Source of the DNA: CAVQUE01 sp046290435
GTDB taxonomy: Bacteria; Actinomycetota; Acidimicrobiia; Acidimicrobiales; UBA8592
Direction: 5' to 3'
Assembly: GCA_046290435.1 (NCBI GenBank)
Contig: JBKAGO010000036.1
Span: 1-64,000 of the forward strand
DNA length: 64,000 bases
The position numbers and the translations under genes are program-made. Below, piece by piece: positions 36,527 to 44,072 of this stretch. The notes under the pieces were generated by a model, which saw only the letters and a program-made list of their open reading frames with translations, did no database searches and was not told the DNA's origin. Positions within the stretch are counted from its first letter, which is position 1. Each line of letters starts with the position of its first letter.

Positions 36527-36595
36527 CTGGGCGCGGCGGAGCGGTAGCTTTGCAGACGCTATCTCCGTCCCCACCCGACCCCCGCCGGAGCCACG

Positions 36596-37003
36596 ATGCC
36601 GAAGAAGCGATCCACCGACACGCTGCGCCGCAAGGATCGCGTCCGAGCCGCCACGGCGTTGCGCGGCGTTCCCGAGGGCACCAAGGGACGGGTGATGATG
36701 GCCAACGGCTTCACGTGGCCCCGCTACTGGGTGTCGTTCGACAACGGCGTCGACATGGGTTCGCTCGGGCGGGAGAAGCTTGTCCCCGACGCCGAGTGGA
36801 AGTCGTTCCTCAAGGAGCGCGAGGCCGCCGAGAAGCGGGCCCTGGAGGCCCCCGACGAGGCCGAGGCCACTGCCGCCGACGGCGACGGCGGCACCGCAGC
36901 CGGCGGCTCCGGAGGCGGAGCGACGGTCAACGGCGTGGCCGTGCCGCAGCTGTTGATCGACCGCACCCAAGCCGCCCTGCAACGCTTCGGCGTCACCCGC
37001 TGA
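36596..37003 (+). CDS. Conserved-looking hypothetical protein
   Basis: 135 residues. Basic N-terminus MPKKRSTDTLRRKDRVRAATALRGVPEGTKG, then a small beta-rich stretch (GRVMMANGFTWPRYWVSFDNGV) that reads like an SH3-like/KOW fold, an acidic-Ala helix, a glycine-rich linker (TAAGGSGGGAT) and a short C-terminal helix. GGAG precedes the ATG by about 5 bases. Divergent from rlmB. Nucleic-acid binding is possible but not shown; no family recognised. Confidence 0.75.
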   Translation: MPKKRSTDTLRRKDRVRAATALRGVPEGTKGRVMMANGFTWPRYWVSFDNGVDMGSLGREKLVPDAEWKSFLKEREAAEKRALEAPDEAEATAADGDGGTAAGGSGGGATVNGVAVPQLLIDRTQAALQRFGVTR

Positions 37004-37010
37004 CCAAAAA

Positions 37011-38048
37011 TCAGAATTCGAAGACGCTGTGCAGTGACACCACGAACACCAGGGTCTCGTCGGGCCCGATGAGGCCCTCGCCGGCACCTCGTTCGCCGTA
37101 GGCGAGGTCGGCGGGGATGACGATTTCGCGGACGCCGCCGACCTGCATGCCGGCGATGCCTTCGAGCATGCCGTCGATGAGCTGGCCCGGTGCCAGCTGT
37201 GCGATGAGGGGCTGGTCGAGGCCGCGGGGCAGCGATGCGTCGAACTCGTTGCCATCGGACTGGGTGACGCCGCGGTAGTGCACCCAGACGATGGATTCGG
37301 GGCCGGCCTCGGCGCCGTCGCCTTCGACGAGGTCGGTGGTGGTGAGCTCGTCGACGGGTGCATCGGGAACGGTGGGTTCGGGCAGTTCGTGGTCGGCGGG
37401 TACGAAACCGATCAGGTCCACGACGAATGCGATGGTGTCGCCGGGAGGGATCGAACCCGATCCCGATCCCGTGTCGCCGTAGGCGAGATCGGGTGGGATG
37501 ACCAGCAGTCGGCGGCCGCCGAGGGCCATCCCGACGATGCCTTCGTCCCAGCCGGCGATGACGGCGCCCTGGCCGAGCACGACGCTGAAGGGTTGGCCGC
37601 GGTCCCAGGATGCGTCGAATTGTTCGCCGCTGCTGCAGGACACGCCGACGTACTGCATGATGACGAAGTCGCCGGAGTCGACGGTGTCGCCTTCGCCTTC
37701 GACGATGTCCTCGGTCACGAGTTCGGTGGGGGCCGTGTCGGGGAGCTCGACCGTGGGCTTGACGGAGAGGTCGGTGATGTCGACCGGTGGCGCCTCGGGG
37801 TCGGCTGCTGCGTCGACGACGGGCTCGGCGCACTCGCCGCCGGGGGTGAGTGGGGTCGGGACGGGCGTGGGTGTGGCGATGTCCTCGATGGCGGATTCGC
37901 CGTCGTCGGCCTCGTCGTCGCCGGTGGCAGCCGAGTCCTCGGCGGTTTCGTCGGCGGCCTCGGTGGTGTCGTCGTCGCCACATGCTGCGGCGACGAGAGC
38001 GAGAGCCAGCAGGAGCGCAAGGACACGCAACGGCAGGATTCGGGACAT
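37011..38048 (-). CDS. Lipoprotein with two FKBP-type peptidyl-prolyl isomerase domains
   Basis: 345 residues. Signal peptide with lipobox LALALVAAACGDDD (Cys near 22), then an acidic linker to about residue 75. FKBP domain 1 spans roughly 110-215 (VIMQYVGVSCSSGEQFDASWDRGQPFSVVLG, GMALGGRRLLVIPPDLAYG). Domain 2 runs about 235-345 (WVHYRGVTQSDGNEFDAS, GMQVGGVREIVIPADLAYGERG). Likely assists folding of secreted proteins on the outer face of the membrane. Stops 8 bases from the convergent upstream gene. GGAG lies about 9 bases before the ATG at 38048. Confidence 0.9.
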   Translation of the reverse strand: MSRILPLRVLALLLALALVAAACGDDDTTEAADETAEDSAATGDDEADDGESAIEDIATPTPVPTPLTPGGECAEPVVDAAADPEAPPVDITDLSVKPTVELPDTAPTELVTEDIVEGEGDTVDSGDFVIMQYVGVSCSSGEQFDASWDRGQPFSVVLGQGAVIAGWDEGIVGMALGGRRLLVIPPDLAYGDTGSGSGSIPPGDTIAFVVDLIGFVPADHELPEPTVPDAPVDELTTTDLVEGDGAEAGPESIVWVHYRGVTQSDGNEFDASLPRGLDQPLIAQLAPGQLIDGMLEGIAGMQVGGVREIVIPADLAYGERGAGEGLIGPDETLVFVVSLHSVFEF

Positions 38049-38415
38049 GGGGGGCGCTCCAAGGCGACGAACAGCGGGAATGCGAGATGCTAGCGACCCC
38101 GGTTGCCACACAATGCGCACCCCGCCCCGAGGGGGCCCACCAGCGACGGACACTGTGGCGACCCAGAAAGCCACAGCGTCCGTCGTGGTGGTCACCGGCG
38201 TCCAGGACGCCGGTCTCCAGGCGGTTCACCGGGGAGGGGCTCCGGTCACCGCTCTGCACCGCCACTGAAGGTAGGGCCGCGACCTTGCCGCGGGGTCGGC
38301 TCGGCATGACGCGCAGATGAGCGAAAGGTGAACATCGCCGACGAGAGGCCGGCGACGTGCCCAGCGGGAGCAACGAGGTCGACGACGCCCACAAAGGACC
38401 CCGGCGCCACGACAA
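38049..38415. other. Intergenic region without a supported gene
   Basis: Contains the presumed promoter of the FKBP lipoprotein (TAGCAT on the minus strand near 38087-38092). Frames open here are GC-driven and none has protein-like composition or a ribosome site. Confidence 0.5.
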
Positions 38416-38495
38416 ACGTTTGTGACGAGTTTGCACAGCCAACACACCGCCGCCCTGGGCCCACAACCACGGCTGTGCAAACTCGTCACAAACGT
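38416..38495. repeat. Palindromic repeat P3, perfect 25-bp arms
   Basis: Arms 38416-38440 (ACGTTTGTGACGAGTTTGCA then CAGCC) and 38471-38495 are perfect inverted copies around a 30-base spacer. The size plan matches family P1 (28-bp arms, 32-base spacer), but the sequence differs. One copy in this window. Confidence 0.85.
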
Positions 38496-38519
38496 CGCCC
38501 ACGAGGCAGACCAGCCCGG

Positions 38520-38727
38520 GCGGCAACCGTCGGCGCTCCCGCCTTCCCCGAGACGGCGACGCACCCCGGCGGGTCACTTGGGCACCCCCGAGCCGTCTCG
38601 GCGATCCGCCGCTGCTGCGCAGCCCGCCGACACTTGCCTGGCGACGTGCGTCCCGAAGACGAGACGAGACGTCACGAACCCCGAGGAACCCGGCGAGAGC
38701 ACGCCGGAGACGAGCCGGCCCAGAAGC
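38520..38727. repeat. Dispersed ~240-bp repeat, reverse-orientation copy
   Basis: CCCGAGACGGCGACGCACC ... GAGCCGTCTCGG inverted repeat (38549-38601), CGCTGCTGCGCAGCCCGCCG, GGCGACGTGCGTCCCG and the end CGGAGACGAGCCGGCCCAG. Same orientation as the copies at 25399 and 31370. It lies directly upstream of the nucleotidyltransferase gene and may contain or displace its promoter. Confidence 0.78.
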
Positions 38728-38770
38728 ACGGTCCTTGCCATCGGCGGCTCCAGCCGGTACCCATTGCGAC

Positions 38771-39607
38771 ATGACCAACGCAGCGCTCGTCGTGATGGCC
38801 GCCGGACTCGGGAGTCGATTCGGCGGGGTGAAACAGCTCGCCGCCGTGGGACCCGATGGCGAGGTGATCCTCGACTACACCATTCGTGATGCCGTCGCCG
38901 CAGGAGTCGACGAGGTGATCCTCATCGTCCGGACCGACATCGCGGCCGACACCGAGGCCCATGTCCGTGCGATCCACGGCCCCGATCTGGCTCTGACGCT
39001 CGTCTGCCAGGACGAGCTCGGCCCGCCCCGCGACAAGCCGTGGGGCACCGTGCATGCGGTGCTGTCGGCCCGCGAGGCGGTCAGCTCTCCGTTCATCCTC
39101 GCCAACGCCGACGACTACTACGGGCCCGAATCGTTCCGTATCGCCGCCGAGCGCCTGGGCGATCTCGACGAGACCCATGCGCTGCTCGTCGCGTTCGAGG
39201 TCGGCAAGACGCTGCCGGCCCAGGGTGCGGTCACCCGGGGTGTGTGCAAGGTGGTCGATGGTCGCCTCGCCGAGATCGAGGAGACGTCCGGGCTGGCGCG
39301 CAACGCCGATGGCTCCATTGCGGCCGGCGACGGTCCGCCGATCCCTGCGGACACACCGGTGTCGATGAATCTGTGGGGCTTCCACCCGTCGATCATGGAG
39401 GCGCTCCAGGGCCGATGGGAGGAGTTCTACGCCGCCAATGCCGACGCCGAGAAGGCCGAGTGCCTCCTCCCCACCGAGATCGGCGTCCTCACCGAGACCA
39501 CCGATCTCGAGGTCGAGGTCGTGTCGAGTCCCGAGACCTGGACGGGCCTCACCAATCCCGATGACCTCGAGACGGTGCGCGCCCTCATAGCGGACATGCG
39601 CGCCTGA
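38771..39607 (+). CDS. Nucleotidyltransferase family protein
   Basis: 278 residues. NTP-transferase fold: LVVMAAGLGSRFGGVKQL (nucleotide-binding GxGxR...K) at the N-terminus and FILANADDYYGPESF giving the metal-binding DD pair. MNLWGFHPSIMEAL is typical of sugar-phosphate nucleotidyltransferases. Family members activate sugars as UDP- or GDP-sugars; the exact sugar cannot be told. It ends before a hairpin terminator and the potassium-transport genes. Confidence 0.87.
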   Translation: MTNAALVVMAAGLGSRFGGVKQLAAVGPDGEVILDYTIRDAVAAGVDEVILIVRTDIAADTEAHVRAIHGPDLALTLVCQDELGPPRDKPWGTVHAVLSAREAVSSPFILANADDYYGPESFRIAAERLGDLDETHALLVAFEVGKTLPAQGAVTRGVCKVVDGRLAEIEETSGLARNADGSIAAGDGPPIPADTPVSMNLWGFHPSIMEALQGRWEEFYAANADAEKAECLLPTEIGVLTETTDLEVEVVSSPETWTGLTNPDDLETVRALIADMRA

Positions 39608-39623
39608 CGCCGACGACGGCGTC

Positions 39624-39649
39624 TGCGGCCCGGACCAGAACGGGCCGCA
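39624..39649 (+). terminator. Hairpin after nucleotidyltransferase gene
   Basis: Perfect 9-base arms TGCGGCCCG (39624-39632) and CGGGCCGCA (39641-39649), loop 8 bases, starting 17 bases after the stop. No T-tract. Confidence 0.6.
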
Positions 39650-39731
39650 ATCGCCCGTGCAGCTTCGTGCCTGCGACCAGCGGGAAACGTCTCACCGGCA
39701 AAGCGCGGCCGCGGCACTACGGTACGAACTC

Positions 39732-41078
39732 GTGCCCCACGGCTCGCGGTCATCCATGTTGTTGCAGCCGGCGCGCGTCGTGGTACTCGCCTTCGTCGCC
39801 CTCATCGCGACGGGGACCACCCTGCTCAGCCTTCCCGCAGCGCATGCCCCGGGCAGGTCGACCTCGCTCCTCGAAGCGGTGTTCACTGCGACCAGCGCCG
39901 TCTGCGTCACCGGGCTGGTGGTCGTGGACACTGCGACCCACTGGTCGGTCTTCGGCCAGGTCGTGATCCTGGCGCTGATCCAGATCGGCGGGTTCGGCGT
40001 GATGACCCTCGGCTCCCTCGTCGCCCTGTTCCTGTCGCGTCGGATCGGCATCCGGTTGCGCATGCGGGCACGGACCGAGGCCGGGGCGGTGTCACTCGGC
40101 GATGTCAAGCGGCTGGTCAAGGTGATCGCCGTGGTCACCGTCGCTGTCGAGGCCGTGGCTGCGATCGCGTTGACGCTCGAGTTCGCTCGTACGTCCGATC
40201 TGGGTTGGCGGGATTCTGCGTGGCACGGCTTGTTCCATTCGATCTCGGCGTTCAACAACGCCGGGTTCTCGCTGAACTCCGACAGCCTGGTCGGGTTCGT
40301 GCACAACTGGTGGGTGATCGGCACGATCGCGGCCACAGTCGTCGTCGGTGGGCTCGGTTTTCCCGTGGTCATCGACATCTGGGATCGGCGGCTGCGTCCC
40401 CGTGTCTGGAGCCTGCACACCAAGATCACCGTGGCGACGTCGGCGTTCCTCCTCGTCACCGGGATGTTCGGGGTGCTGCTGTTCGAGTGGTCGAACGAGG
40501 CGACGATCGGCGAGTTCGCGCTGCACGAGAAGCTGCTGGCGGCGACGTTCCATTCGGTGAACACCAGAACGGCCGGATTCAACAGCGTGGACACCGGCGC
40601 GATGAACGAGACCACGCTCTTCGCGAGCGACGGGCTCATGCTCATCGGGGGCGGCAGCGCATCGACCGCCGGGGGCATCAAGGTCACGACCTTCGTGCTG
40701 CTGGCGTTCGTGATCTGGGCCGAGGTGCGGGGCCGCCGCGACGTGGAGGCGTTCGATCGACGTATCGAGACCGGCCTGCAGCGTCAGGCGCTCAGCGTTG
40801 CGCTGATCGCCGTGGGTGTGGTGGTGCTCGGCACGCTCGGGGTCGTGGCGTTCTCGGGCGTCGAGCTCTCCGCCGGCCTGTTCGAGGTCACCTCCGCCTT
40901 CGGCACGGTCGGCCTCTCGACGGGGATCACGCCCACGCTCGACGCCGCCTCGCAGGTGGTCCTGATCGCGTTGATGCTGATCGGCCGTGTCGGTCCGCTG
41001 ACCTTCGGTGCGGCGCTGGTCCTCGCCTCGCATCCCCGTCGCTACCGTCGTCCGAGCGAAGGGCTGATGATCGGATGA
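39732..41078 (+). CDS. Potassium uptake channel subunit, TrkH/KtrB family
   Basis: 448 residues. Four membrane-pore-membrane repeats, each with a selectivity-filter loop: SAVCVTGLVVVD, SISAFNNAGFSLNS, SVNTRTAGFNSVD and SAFGTVGLSTGIT. The filter glycines are all present. The length of about 450 fits KtrB more than E. coli TrkH. The GTG at 39732 is preferred since TACGGT at 39718-39723 would give a leaderless mRNA; ATG 39756 is the alternative. It forms a K+ channel gated by the NAD(P)/ATP-binding subunit encoded 79 bases downstream. Confidence 0.92.
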   Translation: MPHGSRSSMLLQPARVVVLAFVALIATGTTLLSLPAAHAPGRSTSLLEAVFTATSAVCVTGLVVVDTATHWSVFGQVVILALIQIGGFGVMTLGSLVALFLSRRIGIRLRMRARTEAGAVSLGDVKRLVKVIAVVTVAVEAVAAIALTLEFARTSDLGWRDSAWHGLFHSISAFNNAGFSLNSDSLVGFVHNWWVIGTIAATVVVGGLGFPVVIDIWDRRLRPRVWSLHTKITVATSAFLLVTGMFGVLLFEWSNEATIGEFALHEKLLAATFHSVNTRTAGFNSVDTGAMNETTLFASDGLMLIGGGSASTAGGIKVTTFVLLAFVIWAEVRGRRDVEAFDRRIETGLQRQALSVALIAVGVVVLGTLGVVAFSGVELSAGLFEVTSAFGTVGLSTGITPTLDAASQVVLIALMLIGRVGPLTFGAALVLASHPRRYRRPSEGLMIG

Positions 41079-41157
41079 CGAGTCAGTCGAGACCGTCGAT
41101 GCTCCGGCGGACAGGCCGGCCCGTCGCACTCCCCCACCCCAACGCCGAGGCACTCCG

Positions 41158-41856
41158 ATGAACGACAACCGATCCCTGCTCGATCGCTTCCGCCCGCGTG
41201 CCGTCGCACCGAAGTCCATCCTGGTGGTGGGTCTCGGCCGTTTCGGCGGGGCGATGGCCGACACGTTGATGGAGCTCGGCCACGAGGTGCTCGGCGTCGA
41301 CCGCGATCCCGACCGCGTTGCGCGCTTCGCCGACCGACTCACCCACACCGCCGAGGTCGACACCTCCGACATCGAGGCCCTGCGCCAGCTCGGCGCCCCG
41401 GACATGTCCCATGCGGTGGTCGCGATCGGCACGTACCTCGAGGCGAGCGTGCTGACGGTTGCCGCTCTCGCCGATCTCAGCGTGGGAGACATCTGGGCGA
41501 AGGCGACCACGCCCGAGCACAAGAGCATCCTCGAGCGGGTCGGCGCACACCATGTCGTGCTCCCCGAGGTCGACATGGGTCGACGGGTTGCGCACCTGAT
41601 CACCGGCGATGCCATCGACTACGTGAAGATCGACGATGACTTCGTGCTCATCGAGACACGCACGCCCGCCGAATATGCGGGACGCTCGCTGGGCGAATCG
41701 GGGATTCGTGATCGCTTCGATGTGACCGTGGTGTGCGTGAAGCCACCGGGGGGATCGTTCACCTACGCCACCGCGGCCACGATCCTCGAGTCCGATGGCC
41801 TGCTGTTGGTGGCGGGCACGGCCGCTGCGGCAGATGCGTTCGCACGCGGCGCCTGA
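41158..41856 (+). CDS. Potassium channel regulatory subunit, TrkA/KtrA family
   Basis: 232 residues. RCK_N Rossmann domain (SILVVGLGRFGGAMADTLMELGHEVLGVDRD, GxGxxG motif) binds ATP/ADP or NAD(H). A C-terminal RCK_C/TrkA_C domain (residues about 145-225) follows, with YVKIDDDFVLIETRTPAEYAGRSLGES. It gates the KtrB-like channel encoded upstream. The pair forms a complete constitutive K+ uptake system. Followed by a strong hairpin. Confidence 0.93.
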   Translation: MNDNRSLLDRFRPRAVAPKSILVVGLGRFGGAMADTLMELGHEVLGVDRDPDRVARFADRLTHTAEVDTSDIEALRQLGAPDMSHAVVAIGTYLEASVLTVAALADLSVGDIWAKATTPEHKSILERVGAHHVVLPEVDMGRRVAHLITGDAIDYVKIDDDFVLIETRTPAEYAGRSLGESGIRDRFDVTVVCVKPPGGSFTYATAATILESDGLLLVAGTAAAADAFARGA

Positions 41857-41885
41857 ATAGGGGTTCGGGAGCGGGTCCATCTCTC

Positions 41886-41934
41886 TGGCGCCGAAAACCG
41901 TTGCCAGGGCAACGCGTTTCGGCGCCAGAACCAA
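41886..41934. terminator. Bidirectional terminator between convergent genes
   Basis: Long inverted repeat CTGGCGCCGAAAACCGTTGC ... GCAACGCGTTTCGGCGCCAG, arms about 20 bases with one to two mismatches and a short loop. It sits 30 bases after the ktrA-like stop and about 60 bases from the stop of the opposite gene, so it could serve both. Confidence 0.7.
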
Positions 41935-41991
41935 TGGCCGGACCCACCCGGCACCTGGGACGTCTGCGGGTCCACCGGCGTGGTGCCTCGT

Positions 41992-42531
41992 TCAGGGACG
42001 GGGTACGACGGCCCGGGCGTCTTCGAGGTGGTGCAGCGTCTCGTGGAGGGCGAAACGCGCCAGGCCGTCGATGCTGAAGCGATGACCGCGGCGGATCCCG
42101 ACACGGAGTCGCTGCGCCGGCCGCAGCCGCTGCAGCACGAACGCCAGCTCCTCGGCTCCTTCGACGATGTCCTCCGCGACCGCACGCGGGTCCTGTTCCC
42201 GATAGTGCTCATCGATGGCTGCGGTCTCGTGGTCCCACCAGTCCAGCTCGGGTTCCGAAACCAACACGACCCGCTCGATACGCCGCGCGAACAGTGACAG
42301 CACGTCGCGCACGTGTGCGGCGTACTCGACCCCGCACCAGCCGGTGCCGCGCACACGGAGCCACTCGGCGCCATGGGGGTCCGCCAGGACGGCGTCGACG
42401 AACTCGTGCCACTTCCGGGCGGCGTCGATGATCGACGGAGCCAGATGGTCGACAGGGATCGTCGCGACGTCGTGACCGCAGAGAGGGCACCGTTCGTACA
42501 CCACCCGCTCGTACGCGAAGTCGGCGGCCAT
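41992..42531 (-). CDS. DinB-like domain protein
   Basis: 179 residues. DinB/YfiT four-helix fold with a three-His metal site pattern: the first candidate His in GVEYAAHVRDVL and the last in ALHETLHHLEDA. An N-terminal CPLCGHD zinc-ribbon-like pair is unusual. Relatives include mycothiol-dependent transferases in Actinobacteria, but the substrate here is unknown. TACCGT lies eight bases before the ATG, so a leaderless mRNA is likely. Confidence 0.82.
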   Translation of the reverse strand: MAADFAYERVVYERCPLCGHDVATIPVDHLAPSIIDAARKWHEFVDAVLADPHGAEWLRVRGTGWCGVEYAAHVRDVLSLFARRIERVVLVSEPELDWWDHETAAIDEHYREQDPRAVAEDIVEGAEELAFVLQRLRPAQRLRVGIRRGHRFSIDGLARFALHETLHHLEDARAVVPRP

Positions 42532-42677
42532 GGGCAGAGACGGTAGCCCACCACCATCGCAGCTCCGGCAGCCTGTTTCGATGCTCGCGGCTGCCGATGA
42601 GAGATCTCACATCCTCACTCCATGGGCCGATTGACCCTTGGACCGTTGGGACCTGCGGTCTTCCCCCTGAGGCTTCG

Positions 42678-43580
42678 ATGACAGAGAGAGCACCAGATCA
42701 GATCGCACGTTCGGCCGCCGGTGGCGTGCTCGCGTCGCTGATCCTGGTCGTCGTGGGGATCTGGATGCTCCGGTCGTCGACGACCGATCCGGCGGAAACC
42801 ATCGAGATCTCCATGTCGCCTGCCCTCGTCGTCGTCGAGGAGATCCCTCGTGGCACGCTCGTCGACATGCTCGTGCAGAACCCTGCCGGGCGTCTGGAGG
42901 TCCGCGAGGTACCGACCAGAGATCGTCCGCCCGGAGCGTTCGCCGACATCGCCGAGTTGGGCGCCCTCGTCGGCGAGCTCGACCTGGTGGCCGAGACCCT
43001 CGCTCCGGGCACGGTGCTCGGTCGGCGTTCCCTGGCACCGCTCGCGGCCACTGCGATAAGTCCCGTACCGGCTGAGCCGGATCGCTTCGAGGTGGCACTC
43101 GTGCTCGATTCGGTCCGCGCCGGCGGAGGCCTCCTCGTCCCGGGCTCGACCGTGACGGTCGTGGCCTCGGTCGACGCCGCCACGAACTGGGTGCCCGAGA
43201 CGGCCGTCGTCGCAGCGGGCCTGCAGGTCACCCGTGTCGAGGAGTCGAATCCACCCGTCGCCGAAACGGATCCCGAAGCGACGGCCTCGCCGTTCGCACC
43301 CGGCTTGGCTCGCGGGGGCGAGGTGACGGTCACGCTGGAGGTCGATGTCGACCAGCTCGAGCGTCTGGTGTGGTCCGCGGAGTTCGCGCGCATCCGCTTC
43401 GCCCTGCAGGGTTCCGAGGCGAGTGTCGAGGGGTCGTCTCCCCAGAACCGCTGGACGGTTCTCGGTGTCGACGTCCCCGACACCATCGGCGGCTTCGCCG
43501 TCGATGACGGCACCGACCCTGCAGCGTCGCTCGTCAGCGCGATCCCCGAGGATGCGGGCGCGCCGGCATCCGACGGGTGA
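42678..43580 (+). CDS. CpaB/RcpC-like membrane-anchored SAF-domain protein
   Basis: 300 residues. One N-terminal membrane helix (ARSAAGGVLASLILVVVGIWML), then a SAF-like domain (VEEIPRGTLVDMLVQN, AETLAPGTVLGRRSLAP, about 55-125) and a RcpC/CpaB-type region (FEVALVLDSVRAGGGLLVPGSTVTVVASV). CpaB works in Flp/Tad pilus assembly, but no other tad gene is in this window. The start ATG at 42678 directly precedes the membrane anchor. It stands 135 bases before the WXG-like pair and runs in the same direction. Confidence 0.8.
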   Translation: MTERAPDQIARSAAGGVLASLILVVVGIWMLRSSTTDPAETIEISMSPALVVVEEIPRGTLVDMLVQNPAGRLEVREVPTRDRPPGAFADIAELGALVGELDLVAETLAPGTVLGRRSLAPLAATAISPVPAEPDRFEVALVLDSVRAGGGLLVPGSTVTVVASVDAATNWVPETAVVAAGLQVTRVEESNPPVAETDPEATASPFAPGLARGGEVTVTLEVDVDQLERLVWSAEFARIRFALQGSEASVEGSSPQNRWTVLGVDVPDTIGGFAVDDGTDPAASLVSAIPEDAGAPASDG

Positions 43581-43640
43581 GGGGCCCGACACCGCCAGGG
43601 TGACACCGCCAGGGCGGCACGCTGAAACCTTCTGTGCTTT

Positions 43641-43668
43641 TTGAATATGTTTCATGTATCTTCATGAT
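43641..43668 (+). promoter_or_regulatory. AT-rich promoter region of the WXG-like pair
   Basis: The stretch from about 43631 to 43668 is among the most AT-rich in the window (TTTTTGAATATGTTTCATG). TTGAAT at 43641-43646 and CATGAT at 43663-43668 are a plausible -35/-10 pair (spacer 16 bases). A direct repeat TTCATG ... TTCATG (43651 and 43661) lies inside and could bind a regulator. Promoter function is inferred. Confidence 0.5.
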
Positions 43669-43715
43669 CGCACCGAGGCGCACAGAGCGCGAAGACAGAG
43701 ACACGGGAGGTGGCG

Positions 43716-44072
43716 ATGCCGCCCTACGCACGCCCTGCCGACGTGGTGTTCGACCACGATGCTGCACAACGACTGCTGGACGAGATCCGCCGCACCATTG
43801 CCTCAGTGGGCGACGACGGGGCTGCCTGGCACCGAGCCTCCGCCGCAGCGACGGCCGACTGGTCAGGCTCGCTCGCTGCGTCGTACGCCATCGACGAGCA
43901 ACAGTGGCGATCCCGACTCGGCGATGCCGTCGCCGATCTGACACAACTCGCCGCCCGCGTCGAGCACGGCGTCGCCACGGCCATCGCGGAGCACCATCGG
44001 ATCGAGCGACTCCAAGCCGAATGGGACGCCGAGGCCGAACGCGAGGCCGACGCCGCCGAACGGGGCGACTGA
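43716..44072 (+). CDS. WXG100-like small helical protein
   Basis: 118 residues. Two long helices joined near WSG (ADWSGSLAASY, W near residue 50), resembling WXG100/ESX helical hairpins; a Tyr/Glu-rich C-terminal helix (EHHRIERLQAEWDAEAEREAD) follows. GGGAGG lies 6 bases before the ATG at 43716; an in-frame GTG at 43710 is less well placed. The stop overlaps the start of the next gene (TGATG). No secretion ATPase (EccC) is in this window. Export by a type VII system is inference. Confidence 0.65.
   Translation: MPPYARPADVVFDHDAAQRLLDEIRRTIASVGDDGAAWHRASAAATADWSGSLAASYAIDEQQWRSRLGDAVADLTQLAARVEHGVATAIAEHHRIERLQAEWDAEAEREADAAERGD

Noticed and set aside
40092..41615. 507-codon frame antisense to the KtrB and KtrA genes
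   Set aside because: The opposite strand encodes intact transporter subunits with filter loops and an RCK domain; the antisense translation has no recognisable features.
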